Source: Synura sp. LO234KE
Lineage: Eukaryota > Sar > Synurophyceae > Synurales > Mallomonadaceae
NCBI GenBank assembly: GCA_015143735.1
Contig: VKHC01000513.1
Location: forward strand, 1-11,450
Length of the DNA: 11,450 nt
Direction: 5' to 3'
A program made the position numbers and the translations under genes. Position 1 is the first letter of the stretch. Each line of letters begins with the position of its first letter. Under the pieces are notes generated by a model that saw nothing but the letters and a program-made list of their open reading frames with translations, had not been told where the DNA came from and ran no database searches. This document shows positions 1 through 6,350 of this stretch, in pieces.

Positions 1-743
1 ATCTTACTGAATGCTACGCAGCCCCAAGGCTGGAAATGTGAAGTATGGGGTTTCACACCAAACATGACTTCGAATGGACTGAATGGGTGAGTCTCAGGAT
101 GTGCACACACCATCCGATTATATACATGCCCTGCACATTTACGTGCTTCCTGCCAGAACATCCCAGGCAACTCAGCAGTTAACATCATGGCAATAGCAGC
201 CTCACTAATAGTACGCCATATTCTCTCAATCACAGCATTATGCTCAGGCGTATAACATACTGTACACCCCGTGTCTCAGCAAGAACTCATATATATCTTT
301 GCTGATAAATTCACCATTGTCAGTGTGAACAAATATCATACCCAGATTAGGGTAGGCAGCTCTTAGAGGGCGTATATAAGTAAAGTATTGAATGAGGAAA
401 CAAGATTTAGATTCAATCAATCCAAACACATATTTATTCCCGAATGACAGAGAAGGTGTGCTTATAGGCCCCTTGGTGTCAGCATTCCACACCTGACCCA
501 ATATAGGATGTCGCTCTACTTGCTTACACAGGGTTTCTTATGTATCTTAGCCCTACGACAGAATTCACAGTCTTTTATATGGTCAAATGCCTTAACAGGT
601 GCATCAGCAAGACCAGGTACATCGTTGCATTTGCACAGATACCGAATACGTTGCGCACTAGCATGATTAAATATGTAGTGTAGACGTGAGATCTTATCTG
701 TCTTCATCGAGTGAGCCATGCATATACGATGAGTGAAGTTCAA
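1..743 (-). pseudogene. copia integrase: HHCC zinc domain plus DDE core, frameshifted, 3' end off window
   Basis: The integrase inserts the retroelement cDNA into host DNA. The zinc domain lies in an open frame at 516-743: a histidine pair spaced H-x4-H (about 663-680) and a C-x2-C pair in DCEFCRRAK (558-569). The core follows in another frame at 244-501, with the first catalytic Asp in WNADTKGPIS (478-480) and the second in VHTDNGEF (319-321). A third frame runs from about 243 to 1 without a stop and holds the catalytic Glu in EHNAVIERIW (225-227). All three acidic residues survive, but the second Asp and the Glu are separated by about 31 residues instead of the usual 35, which places a small deletion with frameshift near 244-260. 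The element is non-autonomous as it stands. Family assignment is firm; whether other copies are active cannot be seen here. Confidence 0.9.
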
Positions 744-1260
744 TGCCTTTCAAACTCATTCTGAGTAATAGTATAGAGGTTCATAGATCTATTCAATACA
801 GCCGTTAACAGGGTCTTTCTAGACAGTCTTTCACATATGATAGCTCGACCTCGCGAGAATTCAACAACATAGCCATCATCATAAATTAGCAATATTTTGA
901 TAAGCTGCCCAATGAGGTCTATATATGCCCAACTCGACTGGCCGCAGGAGATCCCCGCCCAGGATGTCGTCTCACAGACGACGGAGACGACGGAAGGGGC
1001 ACCCGTTTCAAGTAGTGTGCGTGCTCTCCCCCCTACCCCGAAAGCCGTCACCCTATTGCAGGGATTCACTACCAAGAGCTCATGAAGGTAGTTTACGTGT
1101 TCTGTCATGGTATTTTAAATATTTCGAATTCGACAAGCTAATAACGAAGTAAATGAAGGAAAATCTCTTGACGGCTGAATCTATGTCCACTGTTTGGTCG
1201 ATAGACGTCATAGATCACTTTTCACCGTGCCCTGAAGTGGAAGAATTTGATATATCAAAT
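744..1260 (-). pseudogene. copia protease to pre-integrase region of element A, decayed
   Basis: An open frame at 740-1108 contains the segment that precedes the zinc domain in copia polyproteins. Recognisable pieces are a GYVVEFSRGRAIICER stretch and NLYTITQNEFER, which normally lead directly into the HHCC histidines; here the join is frameshifted. Upstream, VTAFGVGGRART resembles the variable linker after the aspartic protease. A possible protease active-site remnant reads IDSAVKRF at about 1158-1181, where copia proteases have a D-S-G-A/C motif; if homologous, the catalytic Gly is lost. That last point is weak, since only the DS and the spacing support it. The plus-strand open frames over the same bases (897-1152) have no recognisable motif and are shadows. 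Confidence 0.65.
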
Positions 1261-1850
1261 TCTCAGGCAATTAGAAGGGACAGGTCTATTTAAATTTGTC
1301 GATGAGAAGACTGTCAACGTCCAAATTGGGTCGATATCGCAAACTTTACTGTGGAGAAAGCTATCGAGGTCTCCAAATTACCACCGTACTTTCCCTGCCA
1401 TGTAAACCTGTTTCCTAGCTTCTGCTTATGCACGCACATCTCGATCACGTCAGTCACCGTCATACACACACGTGATCCGCCATCCGGCTCCTTACGCATG
1501 TCAACTCATGTTAAAACATCACACCCCTCTCTTGCACCCAACATTAAATCAAAATTATTGAAATGGGCATATACGGCCTGCCTTGCCTATCGTACTAGTG
1601 AATAAGAGTAACGTAGAAGTGGAGTGAAAGTGTATACCAGTGCAGGTAGAAAAAAACTAAGGAGTGTATCTCCGCAGCCATCCACAAAACCGACAGTTGA
1701 TCACGGACAGTTCCTGACGGTGGAGAAACATCGTCCGCTGAGAAGTCGAGGACACACATAGTGGGATAGAAGGGTAGGCATCGTGCATTATAGATAAATA
1801 GCGGTAACCCAGGGAAGGAGTCTCACTTACAAATTATTGGAGTACGGAAC
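1261..1850. other. unassigned sequence between element A and the RNase H relic
   Basis: This stretch may be the decayed gag region and leader of element A, since gag should lie here on the minus strand. I could not find a CCHC knuckle, primer-binding site or LTR end. A 61-codon minus frame (1314-1499) and an 84-codon plus frame (1351-1605) overlap each other and match no family I know. Frequent stops in the remaining frames suggest non-coding or heavily decayed DNA. Confidence 0.4.
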
Positions 1851-2430
1851 TATGGTAAGGTCCTCAACACGAGGGAACAAGCTGAGGACTTCGTCAAGAA
1901 AGTTATCACCCTCAAACTCCCCTCCCCTGTAGCCACCGTGTACACCGATGGCTAGGCGTCGAGGTCGTCCGACTCTGCCTGCTTGGGAGTGAATGCCCGA
2001 CTCTGGGGTCTGGTGGTTATAGACCGTAAGGATTGATACTTGATTGGGGCCCAGCGACCTACTAATAACACCGGTGAACTGAGTGCCTTTTACCATACTC
2101 TCCAGGGGATACTTCTTCCTTCCCGGTCTCCTGCCACTGCGGTCCGCCATCGCAACTTTAGCGTACTCACCGACAGTGTGTGTTGTGTGTAGCTTGTGTC
2201 CGTCTCGTTGCGTACGACCCGGTCAAAGGGCGGTACAACAAGGAAGCCATATCTCGAGTCCGCGGAGAGCTGGCCCTGGTGCAGCGCAAGGAAAATCTCT
2301 CCGTACTAGCAGTAGGCTGAACCAAGGCCCCCTCCTCCTCCTAGCTACAACCCTGCCTGACGCGCTTGGAAACCATGCGGCCACAGACCGACTGAGGGCC
2401 GGCGGGTATACCTGTTCTGCCTCTAACTAG
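1851..2430 (+). pseudogene. type 1 ribonuclease H domain relic
   Basis: RNase H cleaves the RNA strand of RNA-DNA hybrids. The type 1 catalytic landmarks occur in order: VYTDG (first Asp 1947-1949), TNNTGELSAFYHTL (Glu 2076-2078), VLTDS (Asp 2172-2174), then the helix VRGELALVQRKENLSVL (about 2258-2308) and ALGNHAATDRLRAGG (last Asp about 2386-2388). The first part is in one frame, the helix in a second and the last motif in the third. In-frame stops lie at 1953-1955 (exactly where Ser usually follows TDG), 2034-2036, 2190-2192 and 2318-2320. The upstream frame is readable from about 1842 (EQAEDFVKKVITLKLP), so the domain had an N-terminal extension. It is GC-rich against AT-rich surroundings and runs opposite to both copia relics. 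It could come from a non-LTR retroelement or a captured host-type RNase HI; no adjacent reverse transcriptase was found to decide. Confidence 0.8.
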
Positions 2431-2925
2431 TTCTTTTTTCGCCACCGGCGTCTCGCCAAGGGGGGACCAGGGCTGCTCCCTCCACATCCTCGCGCTGATC
2501 GATCGGGGGCGTTCCCTCCCAGATCACCCACTCACCGTCCTACATCCCACATCTCTCGGTTAGCATTCCATACTACATAGACGTTCTGGTTTCTATCGTA
2601 GTCGTTCCCTCTGGCCGCCGACCTTACCACCTCCTTTAGGGGGTCAGGTGACATTCAAGTCGAGAATTAAGTGTCAACTCGCCCTAGTGGTTTTAATCTG
2701 GAATCTCCACTCGGTCACGGGACTTGCTACTTGGTTCATGGAAAGTGAGAAGTTTTAGTCGATGATGCGGGGTGGCTCCCAAGTCTGGTCTCTTATATTA
2801 TTAGTTCTTAAATTGACGAAACTAACTATTCGACTTTCGGGGGGAAAATACGCTAACAGATGGGATGAGTTATTTAACTATACTAAAATTCAAAATTTCT
2901 TCGTAAAATATACGATATGGTCTAT
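2431..2925. other. unassigned; GC-rich continuation of the RNase H relic, then AT-rich spacer
   Basis: Bases 2431-2640 keep the C-rich composition of the RNase H block and may be further decay of the same element, but no motif is readable in any frame. From about 2750 the sequence turns AT-rich. A 61-codon plus frame at 2762-2947 has no recognisable features. Confidence 0.35.
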
Positions 2926-2971
2926 AAATGACGAGAGGCTGATATAACATCGCACCATCACCTCGTCATTT
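2926..2971 (-). terminator. 10-bp hairpin just downstream of the secreted-protein gene
   Basis: The arms aaatgacgag (2926-2935) and ctcgtcattt (2962-2971) are perfect inverted repeats separated by 26 nt. On the minus strand the hairpin begins 27 nt after the stop codon at 2998-3000, so it would lie in the 3' untranslated region. A role in 3' end formation or mRNA stability is conjecture; a 10-bp inverted repeat can also arise by chance in a window this size. Confidence 0.3.
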
Positions 2972-2997
2972 TTAATATTTCGTGTAGTTCTCTTATT

Positions 2998-3573
2998 CTA
3001 CAGCTCCTTTGCTTCCTTGAAGCACTTGAAGAAGTCTGCTGTGGTGGAATCGTCGAAGACAGATATTTGCTTCGTAATCAGTCCAGAATCGTCGAAAGTT
3101 AAGTGCTGCGTCGCCTTCGTATTGGATGTACACCCTTTAGTGGTAGTTTGTGAAGCAATGCACCTGAGCTCGACAGTTGGAGCGGTCACAGAGACCACTG
3201 AGCACTGTCTATTGTGTTTGGGCATAATAGCAGCAAAGGCAGCAAAATTTGCGCTAATGCTGTCGTAAGTTGAAGATTTTCCTCCAATTGTTGTGGTGAC
3301 CTCATGTTTTGGCGCAAACAGGCTAGCCACCGCAGCACCTGCCCGTCGTCAATAACAAGTTGAAAATTATCAGCGAATACAAGGGATGTTATACCTTTAT
3401 CCGTGTCCCATAAATTATAAGCAGCGTTCAAATTTGCTACAAGTGCTGGGGACATCACGAATGTTCAAAAACTAACCATGGTAATTATTATTTCTCAGTT
3501 TACAATTACCTTCGTAGTCAAGTCCACGAGCTAGAGGTGAAATCGCAAGTAGTAGGGTGAAAACGAGTTTCAT
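2998..3573 (-). CDS. small secreted protein with SnoaL/NTF2-like fold, two exons, one frameshift
   Basis: Exon 1 (3510-3573) encodes 21 residues beginning MKLVFTLLLAISPLARG, a good secretory signal peptide (one Lys, then a hydrophobic core). A 64-nt GT-AG intron in phase 1 (3446-3509) joins it to exon 2 (2998-3445), which continues ALVANLNAAYNLWDTDKG. Exon 2 reads in one frame to IDDG (3342-3350) and in the next from GAAVASLFAP (from 3339) to the stop at 2998-3000. One missing base at 3340-3341 accounts for this and gives about 170 residues. The helix, the LFAP segment and the terminal HLTFDDSGLITKQISVF strands resemble SnoaL-like NTF2-fold proteins. Four cysteines in the C-terminal half suit a secreted, disulfide-bonded protein. 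There is no RXLR motif. The rest has no stop, so damage is recent, or the base was lost in assembly. The role is unknown; the family includes enzymes and non-enzymatic binding proteins. Confidence 0.65.
3446..3509 (-). other. 64-nt GT-AG intron of the secreted-protein gene
   Basis: On the minus strand the donor is gaag|gtaattg and the acceptor is gtccccag|cactt. Splicing is phase 1: the G at 3510 plus CA from 3445-3444 makes an Ala codon. Reading through meets a stop in the exon 1 frame. Its size matches the 66-nt intron of the divergent neighbour, which supports both calls. Confidence 0.7.
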
Positions 3574-3705
3574 GCTTTTTTGAAGAATGTGTCTAGAATG
3601 TTGTAGGAATCACGCAGTTCAGTAGGTATCCCAAGAAGTCAACAAAAGCTCAAAGCTATGCAAAAAATATGAAAATAATAGTATGAGTGGTTGCGTTGTG
3701 ATAAG
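3574..3705. promoter_or_regulatory. 132-bp divergent intergenic region, probable shared promoter
   Basis: The start codons of the secreted-protein gene (3573, minus) and the SAS6-like gene (3706, plus) are separated by only 132 bp, which must hold both 5' untranslated regions and both core promoters. The plus side has an A-rich run (about 3660-3680) close to its start, and the minus side has a T-rich/A-rich tract next to its ATG (3574-3580). I could not identify a convincing TATA box or oomycete-type initiator, so no element is claimed. The first in-frame stop upstream of the plus-strand ATG is at 3679-3681. Confidence 0.55.
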
Positions 3706-4467
3706 ATGATCATAGATGAAGAATTAAACTTGGATATGGAAAAATTGGATCCGTCATTATCTGATGGCTCCCGTGTTTTCTATGATCGCGAGGTTTGGTG
3801 ATATTTAGCCATACCATTAGTATTAATTCTCAAGTTTAGTTCTATCTATTCGTTTAAGGTACCCGTCGAAGTTAGAAATCATATGCAGGGTGAAGCAAAC
3901 ACTCTACCTGGCTCGCTTGAGGCCATTAAAGTAAAAATTTTGATTAGTGGTCCAGACGACTCCCCAACGTTAGTCAGAATGGAGTTATCAAGTGAAGTAG
4001 ACCTCTTTTTTCATTATGTTCATGTTATTGATCGACAAGGGTATCGAATAGTCCAGGAACAACAGAGGCTGGTGGTTGATTTCAATGAATACCAAAATGT
4101 ATTGGTTAGAATGCTGAATTCATGCATTCGTGAGCCTAATAATCACTTAGCTATATTTCTGATGCGCGGGGATTGTGCCGGGCGGTTGGATTTTATCCAA
4201 AACATGGAGTATAAATTTGTGGAACTAATGTCATGTGTGTTCGAGCGTTCCTCGGAGGATATGGTGCAAAGGCACATTTCGTACAGATATAACAATATGA
4301 AGATAAAACTAAGTGCCGCACAATCAAGACTTCATGACATTCAAAACCTTGTTAAAGCAAAAAATCCATCTCTTCTACTGCAGCTACAGAAGTCAAACTC
4401 TTCGAACTCGTCATCGTATAACTCCTCACAATTGTTTGTAATTCCGACAACTTCGTCAAAAAGATGA
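3706..4467 (+). CDS. SAS6L: SAS6-like centriole/basal-body protein, head domain without long coiled coil, two exons
   Basis: SAS-6 proteins build the nine-fold cartwheel that templates centrioles and flagellar basal bodies; their N-terminal head dimerises. Exon 1 (3706-3792) encodes 29 residues ending FYDRE. A 66-nt phase-0 intron (3793-3858) is followed by exon 2 (3859-4467) starting VPVEVRNHMQGE, giving 231 residues with no internal stop. The head domain covers about residues 28-160, with DLFFHYVHVID (77-87), QQRLVVDFNEY (97-107) and LDFIQNMEYKFVEL (139-152). A helix (about 160-195) and KNPSLLLQLQK (197-207) follow, then a Ser/Asn-rich tail. Canonical SAS-6 continues for hundreds of coiled-coil residues; this protein ends about 24 residues after the helix motif. 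With the KNPSLLLQLQ signature, it fits the short SAS6-like (SAS6L) paralogue of flagellated protists better than SAS-6 proper. The ATG is the first after an upstream in-frame stop. It appears intact. A missed downstream exon with a coiled coil cannot be fully excluded. Confidence 0.85.
3793..3858 (+). other. 66-nt GT-AG intron of the SAS6-like gene
   Basis: The donor is cgcgag|gtttgg and the acceptor is cgtttaag|gtaccc. The intron is phase 0, with a stop codon at its third in-frame codon (gtt tgg tga), so it must be removed. Splicing places FYDRE next to VPVEVRNH, the arrangement expected at the start of a SAS-6 head. The donor gtttgg is not the commonest consensus. Confidence 0.75.
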
Positions 4468-5058
4468 AGTCGATTTAAAGCGCTTTGCACTTGCGTAATT
4501 TTTTTCCATCGCATTCGATTCACTCGTCTCCTCACTCTTATCACGTTAGTTATCTATTTCTTTATCCCGCAGGAATCTCATGATATCTATTTATGTTATC
4601 CATTTTTCTTTGTTCTCAATTCGTCCCCAATAATGTCGTGAGCTGTACACTAAATGATAGCTTAGGCTAGGATGTAGTAAGATATTTTAGGACAAACTTT
4701 TTTTTATGCAATAAATACGCGTTTCTAGCTAGGTAGAGGGGGATTATCGGAACCAGAAAATGGGGACGAATCGAAAGTTTGCGCATAAGGGTGGGAAAGT
4801 TCTTGCTGAGGATAGCGAGAGTGTGCCGATTAGAGTGCGCCACCGGATTCAGCACAGATCTCCTCCCATCGGTGGACAACTAAGAAATACCAGCGTTCTT
4901 TGAGATAGACTCTTGAGAAAAAACTCTATGTTGTCGTATGGTTAAAAGCAGTTAAATATTCTGGTAAGTTATTCTTCTTACAGCTCTCTTCTTAAAAACA
5001 TGTTTTGTGTGGCTGCACCAAAGCATATCTAGTATTTTACTACTCGGCTACTGAGTAG
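4468..5058. other. unassigned spacer downstream of the SAS6-like gene
   Basis: The first part is the probable 3' untranslated region of the SAS6-like gene, with a 10-bp palindrome aaagcgcttt at 4477-4486 starting 10 nt after the stop. No polyadenylation signal is clear. A 70-codon minus frame (4667-4879) has no recognised domain. I see no tRNA or repeat. Confidence 0.35.
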
Positions 5059-5524
5059 TTTTGTCGTAGGCGCAGAATTTACCTGAAAGCCTCTAAATAT
5101 ACGTTATCTAAGCCTTCAAAAGCGCAGGCGACACTGATCCCGGCTTTTAGCAAAGGCGGCAAAATGGAAACTCGCAAACAGCAAAACTGGTTTCTCCAAC
5201 CTATCCAAGATAGTAACCGATATGGAGAAAGGAAGTCAAGGGGATTCTTAAGGCGAAGGTGCTCCAGGCCTCCAGCCAACTCAATCCTGTCAGAGATAAG
5301 AATTTTAGTTTTCCTGGTCAGCCATTTTCGAAGTCAAAGCTATCCCTAAAGAATTTCAACAATTTAGGCTTGTAGCGCGAGATTATTTAACTCCGGACGA
5401 AATTCTTCGCAAAATTGCTTTTGTACAACTCATCAGCACCAAAGTCGCCAATTTCCACCTCGTTAGATGTGTACAACATTTCAGCGGCACATTCCTTCAG
5501 CCTTCAAGATATACACACAAATAA
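5059..5524 (+). other. two staggered plus-strand open stretches, possible decayed or spliced coding sequence
   Basis: One frame is open from 5059 to 5349 (about 97 codons, including QATLIPAFSKGGKMETRK and NWFLQPIQDSN). A second is open from 5309 to 5521 (about 71 codons, including IPKEFQQFRLVARDYLTPDE). Both have amino-acid composition that looks protein-like, and they overlap in series, which would fit a frameshifted or intron-containing gene. I do not recognise a family. The minus strand is also partly open over the same bases (5079-5279), so coding status is uncertain. Confidence 0.25.
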
Positions 5525-6350
5525 GTGTAGCGCTCATCAGGTAGAATTTGGGAGTCCTGAGGAAAAATTCTGCCGCAATTCTGATATCTCCGTTAGTCAA
5601 CTATGCCAGACTATTTTAGAGGATTTCAGAAAGCTCGAATGGTTGGAGAAAATATTTGGTTTTCCGCAGATCCATCATGTTACAACCTTAGGTTTCTCAC
5701 AACAATTCGAGGCTGGCAACATGAAAGTCTTTTATGTTGTAGCGTGCTGGAGATTTAGTTTTACCTTAATGTTGAGGCGACCCTCCGCGCGCACCAAGAG
5801 GAGTGGCTTAGTGTGGAAATTCGCGTATGTCCCCCAACACTTTAAGGTCAAGGGAGAGCTCACGAGGCCTGCTGGGCTATTTCTCCTCCACCCAGATGAA
5901 CTTACTCGAAAGCCTCTTTGTGATCATGGGGGATCCGGATCCTTGGGGCTCCATCATCAATCCTCTCTCTGTGATGCTCATTTAACCGATATGGAGGAGG
6001 CGTGGTATCACGCTGCGAAGTCCCGTACAGCTTCCCCTCCGCCGGAGGAGCCCCCGGAGAACGTGCTTGCTCGCTCTCAGACGGAAGAGTCGCCGGTGGA
6101 CGTGCTTGTTTCTCCTCAGACGGAGGCGTTGCTGGAGACCGTGCTGGTCGCCCCTCTGCCGCAGGAGTCGCTGAATACCGTGTTTGTTGAGACGTTACCC
6201 GGCGAACTGCGGAGGGACCTGGCCGAGGAGGATCTCTCGGAGAGCGTGTTGCTGTCTCCTCTGCAATCGCTCGACGAATTTGCCGTACTAGCCTGCTTTC
6301 AGCTACAGTGCTTGTCTCCATCCTTGCCTTCCTGGTTCCGGTCGAAGTAG
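5415..6350 (+). CDS. hypothetical 311-residue open frame, coding status doubtful
   Basis: This is the longest uninterrupted frame in the window, starting MLLYNSSAPKSPIST and ending with a Ser/Leu-rich stretch. No signal peptide, membrane segment or known domain is visible. Residues about 204-280 lie over the 39-bp minisatellite and repeat with a 13-residue period (LVSPQTEALLETV, LVAPLPQESLNTV). Much of its length comes from this GC-rich, stop-poor repeat, which is also open on the other strand. The first 90 codons overlap the end of the alternative frame at 5309-5524. It may be an ordinary gene fragment, a retroelement remnant or a chance opening. Confidence 0.25.
   Translation: MLLYNSSAPKSPISTSLDVYNISAAHSFSLQDIHTNKCSAHQVEFGSPEEKFCRNSDISVSQLCQTILEDFRKLEWLEKIFGFPQIHHVTTLGFSQQFEAGNMKVFYVVACWRFSFTLMLRRPSARTKRSGLVWKFAYVPQHFKVKGELTRPAGLFLLHPDELTRKPLCDHGGSGSLGLHHQSSLCDAHLTDMEEAWYHAAKSRTASPPPEEPPENVLARSQTEESPVDVLVSPQTEALLETVLVAPLPQESLNTVFVETLPGELRRDLAEEDLSESVLLSPLQSLDEFAVLACFQLQCLSPSLPSWFRSK
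5902..6321 (-). CDS. hypothetical 139-residue Pro/Glu/Arg-rich frame antisense to the 311-residue frame
   Basis: It starts METSTVAESRLVRQIRRAIAE and has a 13-residue repeat of the type ARSPATPPSEEKQ. The repeat is cleaner at the residue level on this strand than on the plus strand, with alternating Ala-Arg, Pro and Glu positions kept. Such a low-complexity, charged, Pro-rich segment could be a linker in a retroelement gag or in a nuclear protein, but no folded domain adjoins it. An in-frame stop (TAA) lies shortly upstream of the ATG. I cannot tell which strand, if either, is translated. Confidence 0.3.
   Translation of the reverse strand: METSTVAESRLVRQIRRAIAEETATRSPRDPPRPGPSAVRRVTSQQTRYSATPAAEGRPARSPATPPSEEKQARPPATLPSESEQARSPGAPPAEGKLYGTSQRDTTPPPYRLNEHHRERIDDGAPRIRIPHDHKEAFE
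6022..6255. repeat. minisatellite, six degenerate 39-bp tandem units
   Basis: A gtg-ctt-type anchor recurs at 6024, 6063, 6102, 6141, 6180 and 6219, exactly 39 bp apart. Units 2 and 3 (6061-6138) are the most alike, sharing acgtgcttg and ctcagacgga; the outer units have diverged. A partial unit with gtgttgctg follows at 6246 after a 27-bp interval. The unit length is a multiple of three and lacks stops on both strands, which explains the overlapping opposing frames. Confidence 0.75.

Larger units (their letters stand above)
1..1260 (-). mobile_element. Ty1/copia LTR-retrotransposon relic (element A), 5' part of pol, cut by the left window edge
   Basis: Read on the minus strand, this block shows the copia order: a possible protease remnant, the region before the integrase, the HHCC zinc domain and the integrase core, running off the window at base 1 where RT and RNase H would follow. 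Coding continuity is broken by frameshifts near 745, 520 and 245. Seen: recognisable copia motifs in order and in one orientation. Inferred: gag and the 5' LTR should lie at higher coordinates, but no CCHC gag knuckle or LTR terminus was found. A low-complexity Ser/Thr/Gly stretch at about 1218-1260 could be the gag-protease linker, so the right boundary is soft. Confidence 0.85.

Noticed and set aside
897-1152. Plus-strand frames over element A
   Set aside because: They are shadows of the minus-strand copia coding region.
1314-1499. Minus-strand frame with two cysteines and a KLGNRF segment, considered as a gag zinc knuckle
   Set aside because: The CX2CX4HX4C spacing is not met.
3017-3268. 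83-residue plus-strand frame
   Set aside because: It is antisense to exon 2 of the secreted-protein gene, which has splice-phase, signal peptide and fold support.
3510-3573. Possible RXLR-type effector motif after the signal peptide
   Set aside because: No R-x-L-R or dEER-like motif follows the cleavage region. The ARG near the cleavage site is part of the signal region.
4341-4544. 67-residue minus-strand frame at the end of the SAS6-like gene
   Set aside because: It is the reverse shadow of the Ser/Asn-rich tail.
4964-4983. Perfect-looking mini intron: gtaagt donor with ttcttacag acceptor only 20 nt long
   Set aside because: It is far shorter than the two 64-66 nt introns supported here, and no coding frame on either side is joined by removing it.
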